Source of the DNA: Streptococcus pseudopneumoniae
GTDB taxonomy: Bacteria; Bacillota; Bacilli; Lactobacillales; Streptococcaceae
NCBI RefSeq assembly: GCF_001068775.1
Contig: NZ_JWAJ01000113.1
Coordinates: 1-45,558 of the forward strand
DNA length: 45,558 nt
Direction: 5' to 3'
This document shows, one piece after another, positions 8,255 through 17,563 of the stretch (position 1 is its first letter; every line of letters starts with the position of its first letter). The position numbers and the translations under genes are program-made. A model generated the notes under the pieces. The model searched no databases and was not told the origin of the DNA. It was given only the letters and a program-made list of their open reading frames with translations.

Positions 8255-9066
8255 AAAGCCTCCTCGAGCTCCTCTTCGGACAGATAGTGCTCTGGTAATT
8301 TTAAGCCATTATCACGCAGTGATTGTTTTAATTGGTTGACAAAGGGTTGATCTAAGCCAATTTGATCTAAATCTGATCTAGAAAATAACTCTCTAGGAGT
8401 GCTAGTTGACTCGATTTCTCCTTTTTTCATCACCAAAACTCTGTCACTCATGGCTACCTCATCCAAATCATGCGTAATGGAGATGACTGTCATCTGATGG
8501 TCTTTGCGAATCTTCTGGACTATCTTAATCAACTCTAATCGTCCCTCAGGATCCAACATACTTGTAGCCTCATCCAAGATTAAAATATCTGGTCGCAAGG
8601 CAACAACGCCTGCGATAGCTACTCTCTGTTTTTGACCTCCTGACAAACGAGCAGGTTCTTTTTTAGAAAATCCAGCCATCCCAACTAAGGATAGGGCTTC
8701 TGTAACTCTACGCTTCATCTCCTCAAGCGGGATTCCTTGATTTTCCAGTCCAAAAGCAACGTCGTCTTCAACAGTTGCTCCTACGAATTGGTTATCAGGA
8801 TTTTGAAAGACCATACCAATCTTACGTCTTTTTTCCCAGACATTTTCTGGAGTTAGGCAATCACCGTCTATCCAAATTTCTCCAGATTCAGACTCTAGCA
8901 AACCATCAATCAAGCGAACTGTCGTTGATTTTCCACTACCATTATGACCAACGATTGACAACCATTCTCCACGTTTCACGTGAAACGTAATATTATGAAC
9001 ATCATAATGTTCTTGATCTGCCTGATATCGAAAAGACAGGTCTTTTATCTCAATAATCGATTCCAT
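8239..9066 (-). CDS. ecfA1: ECF transporter ATP-binding protein EcfA1
   Basis: A 275-residue ABC ATPase that pairs with EcfA2 to power vitamin and micronutrient uptake through EcfT. Walker A is GHNGSGKST, the Q-loop region is [19 protein letters not shown], the signature is [13 protein letters not shown], Walker B is [12 protein letters not shown] and the H-loop is [10 protein letters not shown]. The QNPDNQ motif is typical of EcfA1/CbiO. It overlaps ecfA2 by 16 bases and starts two bases after pgsA. A parS-like site (8972-8987) lies inside the coding region, within the codons around the ATP-binding loop. Confidence 0.95.
   Translation of the reverse strand: MESIIEIKDLSFRYQADQEHYDVHNITFHVKRGEWLSIVGHNGSGKSTTVRLIDGLLESESGEIWIDGDCLTPENVWEKRRKIGMVFQNPDNQFVGATVEDDVAFGLENQGIPLEEMKRRVTEALSLVGMAGFSKKEPARLSGGQKQRVAIAGVVALRPDILILDEATSMLDPEGRLELIKIVQKIRKDHQMTVISITHDLDEVAMSDRVLVMKKGEIESTSTPRELFSRSDLDQIGLDQPFVNQLKQSLRDNGLKLPEHYLSEEELEEALWELF
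8972..8987. promoter_or_regulatory. parS site (ParB binding) inside ecfA1
   Basis: CGTTTCACGTGAAACG is a perfect 16-bp palindrome whose 14-bp core GTTTCACGTGAAAC matches the streptococcal/Bacillus parS consensus TGTTTCACGTGAAACA. ParB encoded at 29974 is expected to load here. Confidence 0.85.
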
Positions 9067-9068
9067 AT

Positions 9069-9608
9069 CTAACGAAAGGTTCCTTTAAACAAATATGCGC
9101 TTCCCTTGAAATAATCATAACCAGAATAAACTGTGAAGAACAAGGCAATATAAAGAGTTATCTGACCAAGCACATTCCAGTGAAGTAGCAAGAATATTAT
9201 CGCAAACATCTGACTAAATGTCTTGATTTTTCCAGGCATAGCAGCAGCTAGAACGGTACCTCCTGTTTCAACTAAGAGCAAGCGCAAACCAGTGACTGCA
9301 AGTTCACGGCAGATAATAACTGCTACCACCCAAGCTGGTGCCATATTTAGACCAACTAGCATAATAAAGGCTGACATGACCAATAATTTATCAGCCATCG
9401 GATCCGCAAACTTACCGAAATTACTAACCACCTGCCATTTTCTAGCTAAATATCCATCCAAATAGTCCGTGATGCTAGCAATAGCAAAAATAATTGCTGC
9501 TGTTATATGTAATACTGGAGACGGTCCAAATGATAGAAGAAGAACAAAAATGGGAATAAATAAAATTCTACCAATCGTTAGTATGTTAGGAATATTCTCT
9601 TTTTTCAT
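9069..9608 (-). CDS. pgsA: CDP-diacylglycerol--glycerol-3-phosphate 3-phosphatidyltransferase
   Basis: A 179-residue membrane enzyme that makes phosphatidylglycerol phosphate, the committed step to phosphatidylglycerol. The CDP-alcohol phosphotransferase motif D-x2-D-G-x2-A-R-x8-G-x3-D-x3-D is complete in SITDYLDGYLARKWQ and FGKFADPMADKLL (about residues 42-75). Membrane helices flank it, and MKKENIPNILTIGRI is the usual start. It sits between rodZ (11 bases upstream) and ecfA1 (2 bases downstream), so it is co-transcribed with envelope genes. Confidence 0.96.
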   Translation of the reverse strand: MKKENIPNILTIGRILFIPIFVLLLSFGPSPVLHITAAIIFAIASITDYLDGYLARKWQVVSNFGKFADPMADKLLVMSAFIMLVGLNMAPAWVVAVIICRELAVTGLRLLLVETGGTVLAAAMPGKIKTFSQMFAIIFLLLHWNVLGQITLYIALFFTVYSGYDYFKGSAYLFKGTFR

Positions 9609-9619
9609 ATTATCCTTCC

Positions 9620-10444
9620 TTAATTTGAACTCATTGTCAGTTTAATCCAGCCAGTTTCCCCAGCCAATTTTGAAGTATCGATTTCCTGATTATCGATTTT
9701 CACTGTTACTCCTTTAACAACTCCCAATGTAATTGTTACAGGATTGTCTTTCGAAATCGTTGTTTTAGCTGTTTTATTATTAGGTTCGAGAGTCACTCCT
9801 CCTGCCAAATCAGTATCCGAAACACTGATCCAGCTCGTTACATCGCTAACAGAAAATTGAAGCTCAACTGAATCTTTAGAAGTTTTGTATTCTGCTGCTA
9901 TCGTATCTCCCTGACCAGAAATGATCACAGAAGAGGCATCACTCGAACTTGATGAACTAGTAGATTGGCTACTACTTGATGGCTCACTACTGGAAGTACT
10001 TGTTGAACTCACAACACTATAACTTGCTGTAGCTGGCGTAGTTGGTTGGGTTTGAATGTAATTCCACACATAGTAGGTTACAAAAATTAAAATTAATGAA
10101 GACAAGAGAACAAAGTAAAATAGCGGGAGAAATGAATTCTTCTTGCGATTAGAACGTCTACGTCCTGAAAGCTCAATCTCATCAACATCTACTTCTTCAT
10201 AGGTAATCATACTACCTGAATCATAGGCATCTAGAACAATATGTTCATCTAATTCAACTGCCCAAGCATATTTTCTCAAAAAAGATCGAGCATAAAAAGT
10301 ACTCGGTAGTTTGTCAAAATCATCTGTTTCCAGTGCCTCCAACAAATCCAGTTGAATATCCGTCTTTCTGTGTAATTCTTCTAAGCTCAGTCCTTGGTTA
10401 ATTCTTGCAAGACGTAAGACCTCACCAATTGTTTTTTTTCTCAT
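9620..10444 (-). CDS. rodZ: Cell-shape regulator RodZ (YmfM)
   Basis: A 274-residue bitopic protein of the peripheral peptidoglycan machinery. An N-terminal helix-turn-helix domain of the Cro/XRE type (KKTIGEVLRLARINQGLSLE, about residues 1-70) lies in the cytoplasm. A basic segment (GRRRSNRKKNS) precedes one membrane helix at about 105-130. A Ser/Thr-rich linker leads to an extracellular beta domain. I start at the ATG at 10444. An in-frame ATG nine bases earlier lies directly against the AAGGA, leaving no spacing, while the second has a normal spacing. It lies between the M16 pair and pgsA in one operon. Confidence 0.92.
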   Translation of the reverse strand: MRKKTIGEVLRLARINQGLSLEELHRKTDIQLDLLEALETDDFDKLPSTFYARSFLRKYAWAVELDEHIVLDAYDSGSMITYEEVDVDEIELSGRRRSNRKKNSFLPLFYFVLLSSLILIFVTYYVWNYIQTQPTTPATASYSVVSSTSTSSSEPSSSSQSTSSSSSSDASSVIISGQGDTIAAEYKTSKDSVELQFSVSDVTSWISVSDTDLAGGVTLEPNNKTAKTTISKDNPVTITLGVVKGVTVKIDNQEIDTSKLAGETGWIKLTMSSN

Positions 10445-10481
10445 ACTTAACATTCCTTCTTTCTAGTGTATTTTCTAGCGA

Positions 10482-11765
10482 TTATATCGGGAAAATTGTA
10501 CAATCAACCATATCGCTATTATCTATCAAATCATGTCCTGCTTCTAGAACATCTTCTAAAGTAATTTCCTGCAAAAGTTTAGGAAGGTCAAACAGGGTCG
10601 AGCCTGTCTCAGTTGGATGATACTGAGTAGCAATATATTCTAAGGAATCCATACTATGAAGAAATTCCCCATACATCTCAGTTTTTACAATATCCAAATG
10701 ATCCTCAGTGACATCCTCATCTTTCATAAAATTACGAATAGCTTTACGAAATTGATGAGAAAGTGCCACAGGTTCCTTTGTATCCATTGTTAATATCACA
10801 AAATGGAAACGACGATCCACTTCTATTTCTAGAGACAAGGAAGCATCCAGTTTACCAGACTCATATAATCTTTGAAATCTTTGTGAAGTCCAACCAAACA
10901 TCATTGTAAACAACAATTTCAATAAAAGATGATAACGATACTGATCTCGATTTCCGATTTCTTTATTTCCTCTAATACCTATCGCTAATTTTGGAGAAGC
11001 TACGTCCATCCGTAAACTTTCAGTAGTCTTTACAGGATGTAAAGATATTTGTTCTCTTTTAAACTCATGTTTTTTCTCTTGAAGATAAGATTTCTTAGCA
11101 AAATAATCTTCAAGAAGTTCAAGTTTAAAATTACCGACCAAAAAGATATTACTATTGACAGGTCTGTAAAACTCTTTAAAGTTCTCTTTCAAATCCTCCA
11201 GACAAATAGCATCAATGGAGTTTTCACTGCCAACAATATCTGAAGCTAATGGACTTTCTGGATAGAGATTTGCGAGAGTATTGAAAAATAGACAAGAATC
11301 TGGATCATCCTGATACATCTCTCTTTCCTGCTGAATGATATCTTTTTCGCGCTCCACTGATTCTTCAGTCATATTGAAGGTAGTGACAAGTTCTTCAAGT
11401 AAATCTAAGCACTCTAGAACATTTTCAGAAGTCGAGAAAAGATAGCTAGTATTTGTAAAGCTCGTAAAGGCATTACTTTCAGCCCCTAGCTCTGTAAAAG
11501 CTGCCATAACATCTCCAGAATCTTCTCTTTCAAAAAGTTTATGTTCTAAGAAATGAGCGCTCCCTTGAGGATACTGTTGCAAGCCCTTATCATCTGCTGT
11601 AAACCTTGTGTCAACAGAACCGACTTGGACGCTCACAACTCCATAAACCTCGTTAAAATCCTTTTTAGGTAGTAAAGTAACTGTCAAACCATTTTCTAAT
11701 CTAGTTTGATACAAAGTTTCTTTTACAGCAGGATAATATTTCTTTTGAAAAGTAGGTCTGGTCAT
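10482..11765 (-). CDS. ymfH: M16 family zinc metallopeptidase homologue (YmfH)
   Basis: A 427-residue protein of the pitrilysin (M16) family. The inverted zinc motif HxxEH is present as HFLEHKLFE near residue 72. The third zinc ligand is probably in EREKDIIQQEREMYQDDPD downstream. The family cleaves short peptides inside the cell. Its true substrate here is unknown. It overlaps its partner ymfF by four bases. The two are distant relatives of AlbE/AlbF-type pairs, where one subunit carries zinc and the other does not. It lies upstream of rodZ in the same operon. Confidence 0.9.
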   Translation of the reverse strand: MTRPTFQKKYYPAVKETLYQTRLENGLTVTLLPKKDFNEVYGVVSVQVGSVDTRFTADDKGLQQYPQGSAHFLEHKLFEREDSGDVMAAFTELGAESNAFTSFTNTSYLFSTSENVLECLDLLEELVTTFNMTEESVEREKDIIQQEREMYQDDPDSCLFFNTLANLYPESPLASDIVGSENSIDAICLEDLKENFKEFYRPVNSNIFLVGNFKLELLEDYFAKKSYLQEKKHEFKREQISLHPVKTTESLRMDVASPKLAIGIRGNKEIGNRDQYRYHLLLKLLFTMMFGWTSQRFQRLYESGKLDASLSLEIEVDRRFHFVILTMDTKEPVALSHQFRKAIRNFMKDEDVTEDHLDIVKTEMYGEFLHSMDSLEYIATQYHPTETGSTLFDLPKLLQEITLEDVLEAGHDLIDNSDMVDCTIFPI

Positions 11766-13012
11766 TCTGCTCCTTCCATAAAATAAATAGCCTGCAACTT
11801 AAAACTATTTGCTGCTTCACAAATCGCTTCTCTATCAACTTGTTCAAGCTTATCGATTAAAGTTTTTGTATCAAGATTTGCTTTTCCAAAAAAGGTTGAC
11901 AGATAATATTTATCGACAATAGAATCTTGATTATCCTGAGCTAGTAGTAAGGATCGACGAATCATTTGTTTAGTCTGATCAATTTCCTTATCTGTAAACT
12001 TGCCATTTTTTATGTCAAGCAACTGATGATTCATCAATTTTCTTACTTTATTTCGATTTTGCCGATCAATTCCAGCAAACAATCGTAAAAATCCACTAAA
12101 AAGGTCCAAGTGACTCGATACCGTATAGGCTAGCCCTTCTTTTTCTCGTACTTGGGTAAATAGTTTCGAATGAGGAAAGGCTCCTAAAAGACCATTGACA
12201 AGAAGCACTGCCATCTGCTCTTCATCACCATACCCCACTGGACTATGGTAACCCATCTCTAAAACAGACTGTCCCAATCTCTTTCTAACAATACCTTCCT
12301 TAAGAATTTTAGAATAGGGTTGCTGATATTGAATCTTTACAGATGATTTACGACCTGTTAACGATAATTTTTTCAAATACTCTAAAACTTCAATTTCATT
12401 AAAATCCCCTAAAAAGAATAAGTCAATTCTATCTTCTTTCATCATTTTTTGAAAACTTGAAAAACAAGTTTTAGAAGTCTCTTCTGAAATTCTAGAAATC
12501 AAATCTTTAGGAACTAACTGCATTGATTCTTCTTGGAAAAACAATTGATCTAACTCTTTATGTGCAAAGAAGAATGGGTCTTCCAATTCTGATTCTAGCC
12601 TTGATAAGATCTGTTTTTTCTCGATGTCAAAAGCATTTTTCTCAAATCCATCCTCATCCGACAATGGTATAAACAGAACCTGGTGCAGTAATTCTAAAAT
12701 TTGAGAAGTTAATACGTTTTTCTTACTTAAAAATTCATCACGCACATAGGAAATACTCAAATCCACAAGATGACTTTGTCCTCTTCGATAGGCGTGCGCT
12801 GACAAATCAGTTCCATACAAGGTTGCTAAACGTTTTCTAAACAGTTGAGCAGTTGGATAACTTTGGTTGGCAGTTTCAAGCATACTGGCACTTAACATGC
12901 GACTTGAAATTGAATCCAAAGACAATGGAGCTGTGAAACGCACAGTAATTTTATTAGTTTTAAATTTTTTTGATTGGATAAAATGCACTGCAATTCCAGG
13001 TACTAACTCCAT
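11762..13012 (-). CDS. ymfF: M16-like peptidase homologue without zinc motif (YmfF)
   Basis: A 416-residue M16-family protein, first gene of the long envelope operon. The fold is recognisable (RFTAPLSLDSISSRMLSASMLE, GLLGAFPHSKLFTQVREKEGLAYTVSSHLDLFSG). The HxxEH zinc motif is missing from the equivalent N-terminal helix. The G-[AP]-x-S-x-LF-x-x-[VL]-REK-x-GLAY motif of the substrate-binding half is kept. This suggests it acts as the non-catalytic half of a YmfF-YmfH heterodimer. A GGAGG ribosome site precedes the ATG, and an extended -10 promoter lies at about 13040. Confidence 0.9.
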   Translation of the reverse strand: MELVPGIAVHFIQSKKFKTNKITVRFTAPLSLDSISSRMLSASMLETANQSYPTAQLFRKRLATLYGTDLSAHAYRRGQSHLVDLSISYVRDEFLSKKNVLTSQILELLHQVLFIPLSDEDGFEKNAFDIEKKQILSRLESELEDPFFFAHKELDQLFFQEESMQLVPKDLISRISEETSKTCFSSFQKMMKEDRIDLFFLGDFNEIEVLEYLKKLSLTGRKSSVKIQYQQPYSKILKEGIVRKRLGQSVLEMGYHSPVGYGDEEQMAVLLVNGLLGAFPHSKLFTQVREKEGLAYTVSSHLDLFSGFLRLFAGIDRQNRNKVRKLMNHQLLDIKNGKFTDKEIDQTKQMIRRSLLLAQDNQDSIVDKYYLSTFFGKANLDTKTLIDKLEQVDREAICEAANSFKLQAIYFMEGAE

Positions 13013-13039
13013 CGCTTACCTCCTTCTACATAGAGTTCT

Positions 13040-13048
13040 ATTATACCA
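13040..13048 (-). promoter_or_regulatory. Promoter of the ymfF-mreD operon
   Basis: The minus strand reads TGGTATAAT (13048-13040), an extended -10 with TATAAT at 13045-13040. There is only a weak AAGAAA at the -35 position. It lies 28 bases upstream of the ymfF start. Confidence 0.6.
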
Positions 13049-13123
13049 TGAAAAGAGAAATTTTTCTTGTTCTCTTTACCCCTTTTAAAATTTAAATCGC
13101 TTTCATTTCTAACGAATTTACCT

Positions 13124-13153
13124 CTGCCATTTCAAGGTAAAATATGGTATAAT
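13124..13153 (+). promoter_or_regulatory. Promoter of yaaA-recF
   Basis: TATAAT at 13148-13153 is preceded by CTGCCA at 13124-13129 with an 18-bp spacer. A GAGGTGA ribosome site follows before the ATG at 13174. Confidence 0.6.
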
Positions 13154-13173
13154 ACCAAAGATTGAGGTGAACT

Positions 13174-13542
13174 ATGGAATACAAATTATTTGAAGAATTT
13201 ATCACTCTCCAAGCTCTCTTGAAAGAACTTGGTATTATACACAGTGGCGGAGCTATTAAATCCTTTTTAGCTGAGCATCTTGTCTATTTTAATGGGGAAT
13301 TAGAAAATCGTCGTGGGAAAAAAGTAAGAATCGGAGACTCTATCGACATTCCTGACATGAAAATCCAAATCATTCTGACGCAACCGAGCTTAGAAGAACA
13401 GGAAGAATATCTCCAAGAAAAACTTGAGAAAGAACGTGTGGCTAAACTTGTCAAAGAAATGAATAAGACGGTCAAAAAAAAGCCAACAAAAAAGACCCAG
13501 AAATCTGAAACAAAAACTGCACCACGTTTCCCAGGTAGATAA
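13174..13542 (+). CDS. yaaA: S4-domain RNA-binding protein YaaA
   Basis: A 122-residue protein with an S4 RNA-binding fold in its first 70 residues ([20 protein letters not shown] and [21 protein letters not shown]). A highly charged, Lys-rich C-terminal tail follows. The family occurs next to recF in many Firmicutes and is thought to bind ribosomal RNA or assembling ribosomes. The exact role is not settled. Its stop lies two bases before the recF start, so the two genes are translationally linked. Confidence 0.9.
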   Translation: MEYKLFEEFITLQALLKELGIIHSGGAIKSFLAEHLVYFNGELENRRGKKVRIGDSIDIPDMKIQIILTQPSLEEQEEYLQEKLEKERVAKLVKEMNKTVKKKPTKKTQKSETKTAPRFPGR

Positions 13543-13544
13543 TT

Positions 13545-14636
13545 ATGTGGTTGAAAAATTTATCCATCAAACAATTTCGAAACTATCAGGATACTGAAAT
13601 TGAATTTAATCCTAAATTGAATGTATTTGTTGGTCGAAATGCACAAGGTAAAACCAATCTTCTGGAGAGTATTTACTTTTTAGCTTTAACTAGAAGTCAT
13701 CGGACAAAGACAGACAAGAATTTGATTCAATTTGAAAAAGAACAACTTCAAGTTTCTGGAATTCTTCAAAAACGAACGGCTACTGTTCCACTTGAGATTG
13801 ACTTAAGCCCAAAAGGTCGGATTACTAAAGTCAATCACTTAAAGCAAGCTCGGCTATCTGACTATATTGGACACATGAATGTTGTTCTATTTGCACCCGA
13901 AGATTTACAACTTGTCAAAGGAGCACCAGCTATCCGACGTAAGTTTATAGATATGGAGCTGGGACAAATCAAACCCCTATACTTGTCAGACTTGTCAAGC
14001 TACAATCATGTGCTTAAACAAAGAAATACCTACTTAAAGTCAGCAAATCATATCGACGAGACTTTTTTATCTGTTCTCGATGACCAGCTAGTCGACTATG
14101 GTTGTCGAGTGATGATTCACAGAGCAGAATTTATCAAAAAAATGGAGTCTTTTGGTCGTAAAAAGCACTTTGATATCTCAGACCAATTGGAAGAGTTGTC
14201 AATACGTTATCAACCATCTGTAAACTTCACTGACAAGGAACACCTAGCAGAATCATTCTATGCAGCTCTTCAAAAAAGTAGAGCAAGAGATTTATTTAAA
14301 AAGAATACTGGACTTGGTCCTCATCGAGATGATATGATTTTCTTAATCAACGGTATAGAAGCAAGTTTTGGCAGTCAAGGACAGCATCGTAGCCTTGTCC
14401 TCTCTATCAAACTAGCTGAAATTGAATTAATGGAGAGTATTACCAAGGAAGCGCCTATTCTTTTACTTGACGATGTTATGAGTGAACTTGACAATAATCG
14501 TCAACTTAAATTATTAGAAACTATATCTCAAAATATTCAAACCTTTATTACAACAACTAGTTTAGAGCATCTTCAAAACTTACCTGATAATCTCAGTATA
14601 TTTACAGTAAAAGATGGTCAATTATCTGTAAACTAA
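13545..14636 (+). CDS. recF: DNA replication and repair protein RecF
   Basis: A 363-residue SMC-like ATPase that binds gapped DNA and helps RecO/RecR load RecA. Walker [10 protein letters not shown] is at residues 30-38. The [17 protein letters not shown] segment appears as [14 protein letters not shown]. The signature region is GPHRDD and [18 protein letters not shown], and Walker B is [12 protein letters not shown]. It follows yaaA with a two-base gap and no clear Shine-Dalgarno of its own, so translation probably depends on yaaA. It lies on the plus strand of the left replication arm, so its transcription runs head-on to the fork leaving oriC. Confidence 0.97.
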   Translation: MWLKNLSIKQFRNYQDTEIEFNPKLNVFVGRNAQGKTNLLESIYFLALTRSHRTKTDKNLIQFEKEQLQVSGILQKRTATVPLEIDLSPKGRITKVNHLKQARLSDYIGHMNVVLFAPEDLQLVKGAPAIRRKFIDMELGQIKPLYLSDLSSYNHVLKQRNTYLKSANHIDETFLSVLDDQLVDYGCRVMIHRAEFIKKMESFGRKKHFDISDQLEELSIRYQPSVNFTDKEHLAESFYAALQKSRARDLFKKNTGLGPHRDDMIFLINGIEASFGSQGQHRSLVLSIKLAEIELMESITKEAPILLLDDVMSELDNNRQLKLLETISQNIQTFITTTSLEHLQNLPDNLSIFTVKDGQLSVN

Positions 14637-14638
14637 GA

Positions 14639-14654
14639 TTTACAATATTGTAAA
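14639..14654. repeat. 16-bp palindrome TTTACAATATTGTAAA after recF
   Basis: A perfect palindrome begins three bases after the recF stop. A second copy of the pattern TTTACA-N4-TGTAAA lies right after the htrA stop (29918-29933). It could be an operator, but no adjacent promoter is evident here. Confidence 0.5.
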
Positions 14655-14660
14655 CAACAA

Positions 14661-14689
14661 AAATCTCCTGTCAAATAGGAGATTTTTTT
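14661..14689. terminator. Bidirectional terminator between recF and guaB
   Basis: The stem AATCTCCT / AGGAGATT has a 7-nt loop. A T run follows on the plus strand and a shorter one on the minus strand. It separates the converging recF and guaB genes. Confidence 0.85.
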
Positions 14690-14690
14690 A

Positions 14691-16220
<1,530 letters not shown>

Positions 16221-16222
16221 CT

Positions 16223-16250
16223 ATCATACCATTCTATGAAAATTTGTCAA
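16223..16250 (-). promoter_or_regulatory. Promoter of guaB
   Basis: The minus strand carries TTGACA (16250-16245), a 16-bp spacer and TATGAT (16228-16223), with a GGAAAC ribosome site close to the ATG at 16169. Confidence 0.7.
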
Positions 16251-16270
16251 TTATATTGATAATAGATACT

Positions 16271-16311
16271 GTAAAAAAACTATCCCTTTAACTTTAAAGA
16301 AGAGATAGTTT
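16271..16311 (-). terminator. Terminator of trpS
   Basis: AACTATC (16278-16284) pairs with GATAGTT (16304-16310) around an AT-rich inner stem. The minus strand continues with a run of seven T. Confidence 0.75.
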
Positions 16312-16331
16312 TAGAGTTCGTATTTTATCTA

Positions 16332-17357
16332 TTAATGAAAGTAATTTAGACCCATTGCTGATTTTACTTCTGATAGCGTTTGGCCAGCAACTTCTCGAGC
16401 TTTTTCACTACCTTTTTGAAGCATATTATACACTTCACCCATATCTTTGGCATATTCAAGGCGACGTTCACGAATAGGACCAAGTTCTCTTTCCAAAATT
16501 TCAAGCAGGTAACGCTTGGTCTTAACGTCACCAAGACCTCCACGTTGATAATGCTCTTTCATGTCAGTAATTTCCAGAGAATCTTCAGGACGTCCGAAAA
16601 CATCTAAGTAATGGAAGACCATATTTCCTTCAATCTTACCTGGATCCTCGACACGAATGTGATCTGGATCTGTATACATACTCATTACTTTCTTACGTAA
16701 AGTATCCGCATCATCTGATAAGTAGATACCATTATTTAGCGATTTAGACATTTTAGCATTACCATCAAGACCAGGTAAGCGACCTGCTCCTTCATTTTCA
16801 GGATAAATCCCTTCTGGCTCTACCAAAACATCACAGTTGTAGGAATGATTGAAAGAACGCACAATCTCACGCGTTTGTTCAATCATCGGTTTTTGGTCTG
16901 TACCTACAGGAACATAATTAGCCTTGAAAGCTGTGATATCTGCTGCTTGAGCAACCGGATAAACTAAAAATCCAGTTGGAATGCTTTCTCCAAAGCCTTT
17001 CTGAGCAATTTCTGTCTTGACTGTTGGGTTTCGTTCCAAACGAGCCAAAGACACTAGATTCATGTAATACATAGACAACTCTGCCAACTCTGGAATCTGA
17101 CTTTGGATGAAAATCGTTGATTTCTTCGGATCCAATCCCACTGCAAGATAGTCCAAGGCAACATTCCCGATAGATTCTACAATTGTTTGTGGATCTTTTG
17201 CATGGTCAGTTAAGGCTTGCTGATCAGCCAAAAAAACGAACATGTCATATTTATTTTCTTCTTGAAGGATAACACGATTTTTTAAGCTACCTACATAGTG
17301 TCCGATATGTAATTTCCCAGTTGGACGATCTCCTGTTAAAATAATGGGTTTATTCAT
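16332..17357 (-). CDS. trpS: Tryptophanyl-tRNA synthetase
   Basis: A 341-residue class I aminoacyl-tRNA synthetase that charges tRNA-Trp. The HIGH signature appears as [12 protein letters not shown] near residue 16 and the KMSKS loop as [11 protein letters not shown] near residue 200. The ACB segment [16 protein letters not shown] and the family start [20 protein letters not shown] are also present. It is monocistronic, with an extended -10 promoter only some 30 bases upstream, so there is no room for a T-box leader. Confidence 0.97.
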   Translation of the reverse strand: MNKPIILTGDRPTGKLHIGHYVGSLKNRVILQEENKYDMFVFLADQQALTDHAKDPQTIVESIGNVALDYLAVGLDPKKSTIFIQSQIPELAELSMYYMNLVSLARLERNPTVKTEIAQKGFGESIPTGFLVYPVAQAADITAFKANYVPVGTDQKPMIEQTREIVRSFNHSYNCDVLVEPEGIYPENEGAGRLPGLDGNAKMSKSLNNGIYLSDDADTLRKKVMSMYTDPDHIRVEDPGKIEGNMVFHYLDVFGRPEDSLEITDMKEHYQRGGLGDVKTKRYLLEILERELGPIRERRLEYAKDMGEVYNMLQKGSEKAREVAGQTLSEVKSAMGLNYFH

Positions 17358-17385
17358 CTTATTCTCCTTTGATATGGTCCTTTTA

Positions 17386-17394
17386 ATTATAGCA
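17386..17394 (-). promoter_or_regulatory. Promoter of trpS
   Basis: The minus strand has TGCTATAAT (17394-17386), an extended -10 element. A weak CTGTCT stands at the -35 position. Confidence 0.55.
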
Positions 17395-17504
17395 TTTTTT
17401 TGATAAAAAGACAGATAATTTTTGAAATCAAACTATATCTAGGATATCTATCCAATCGTAAAGAAACTGTCAACTTTATTTACAAAAAATTGACAAATAA
17501 AAAT

Positions 17505-17533
17505 TTGAATATTTGGGGATTTTCTAGTAGAAT
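17505..17533 (+). promoter_or_regulatory. Probable promoter of the ABC-F gene
   Basis: TTGAAT (17505-17510), a 17-bp spacer and TAGAAT (17528-17533) give a leader of about 25 nt to the TTG start. A better -10 (TATAAT, 17546-17551) overlaps the ribosome site region and is too close to be used. Confidence 0.4.
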
Positions 17534-17563
17534 TAAAGTATTATATATAATAGGAGAAAAACA

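Noticed and set aside
17358..17563. T-box or other riboswitch before trpS or the ABC-F gene
   Set aside because: The trpS leader is only about 20-30 nt and no T-box sequence or specifier stem is seen. The ABC-F leader is equally short.
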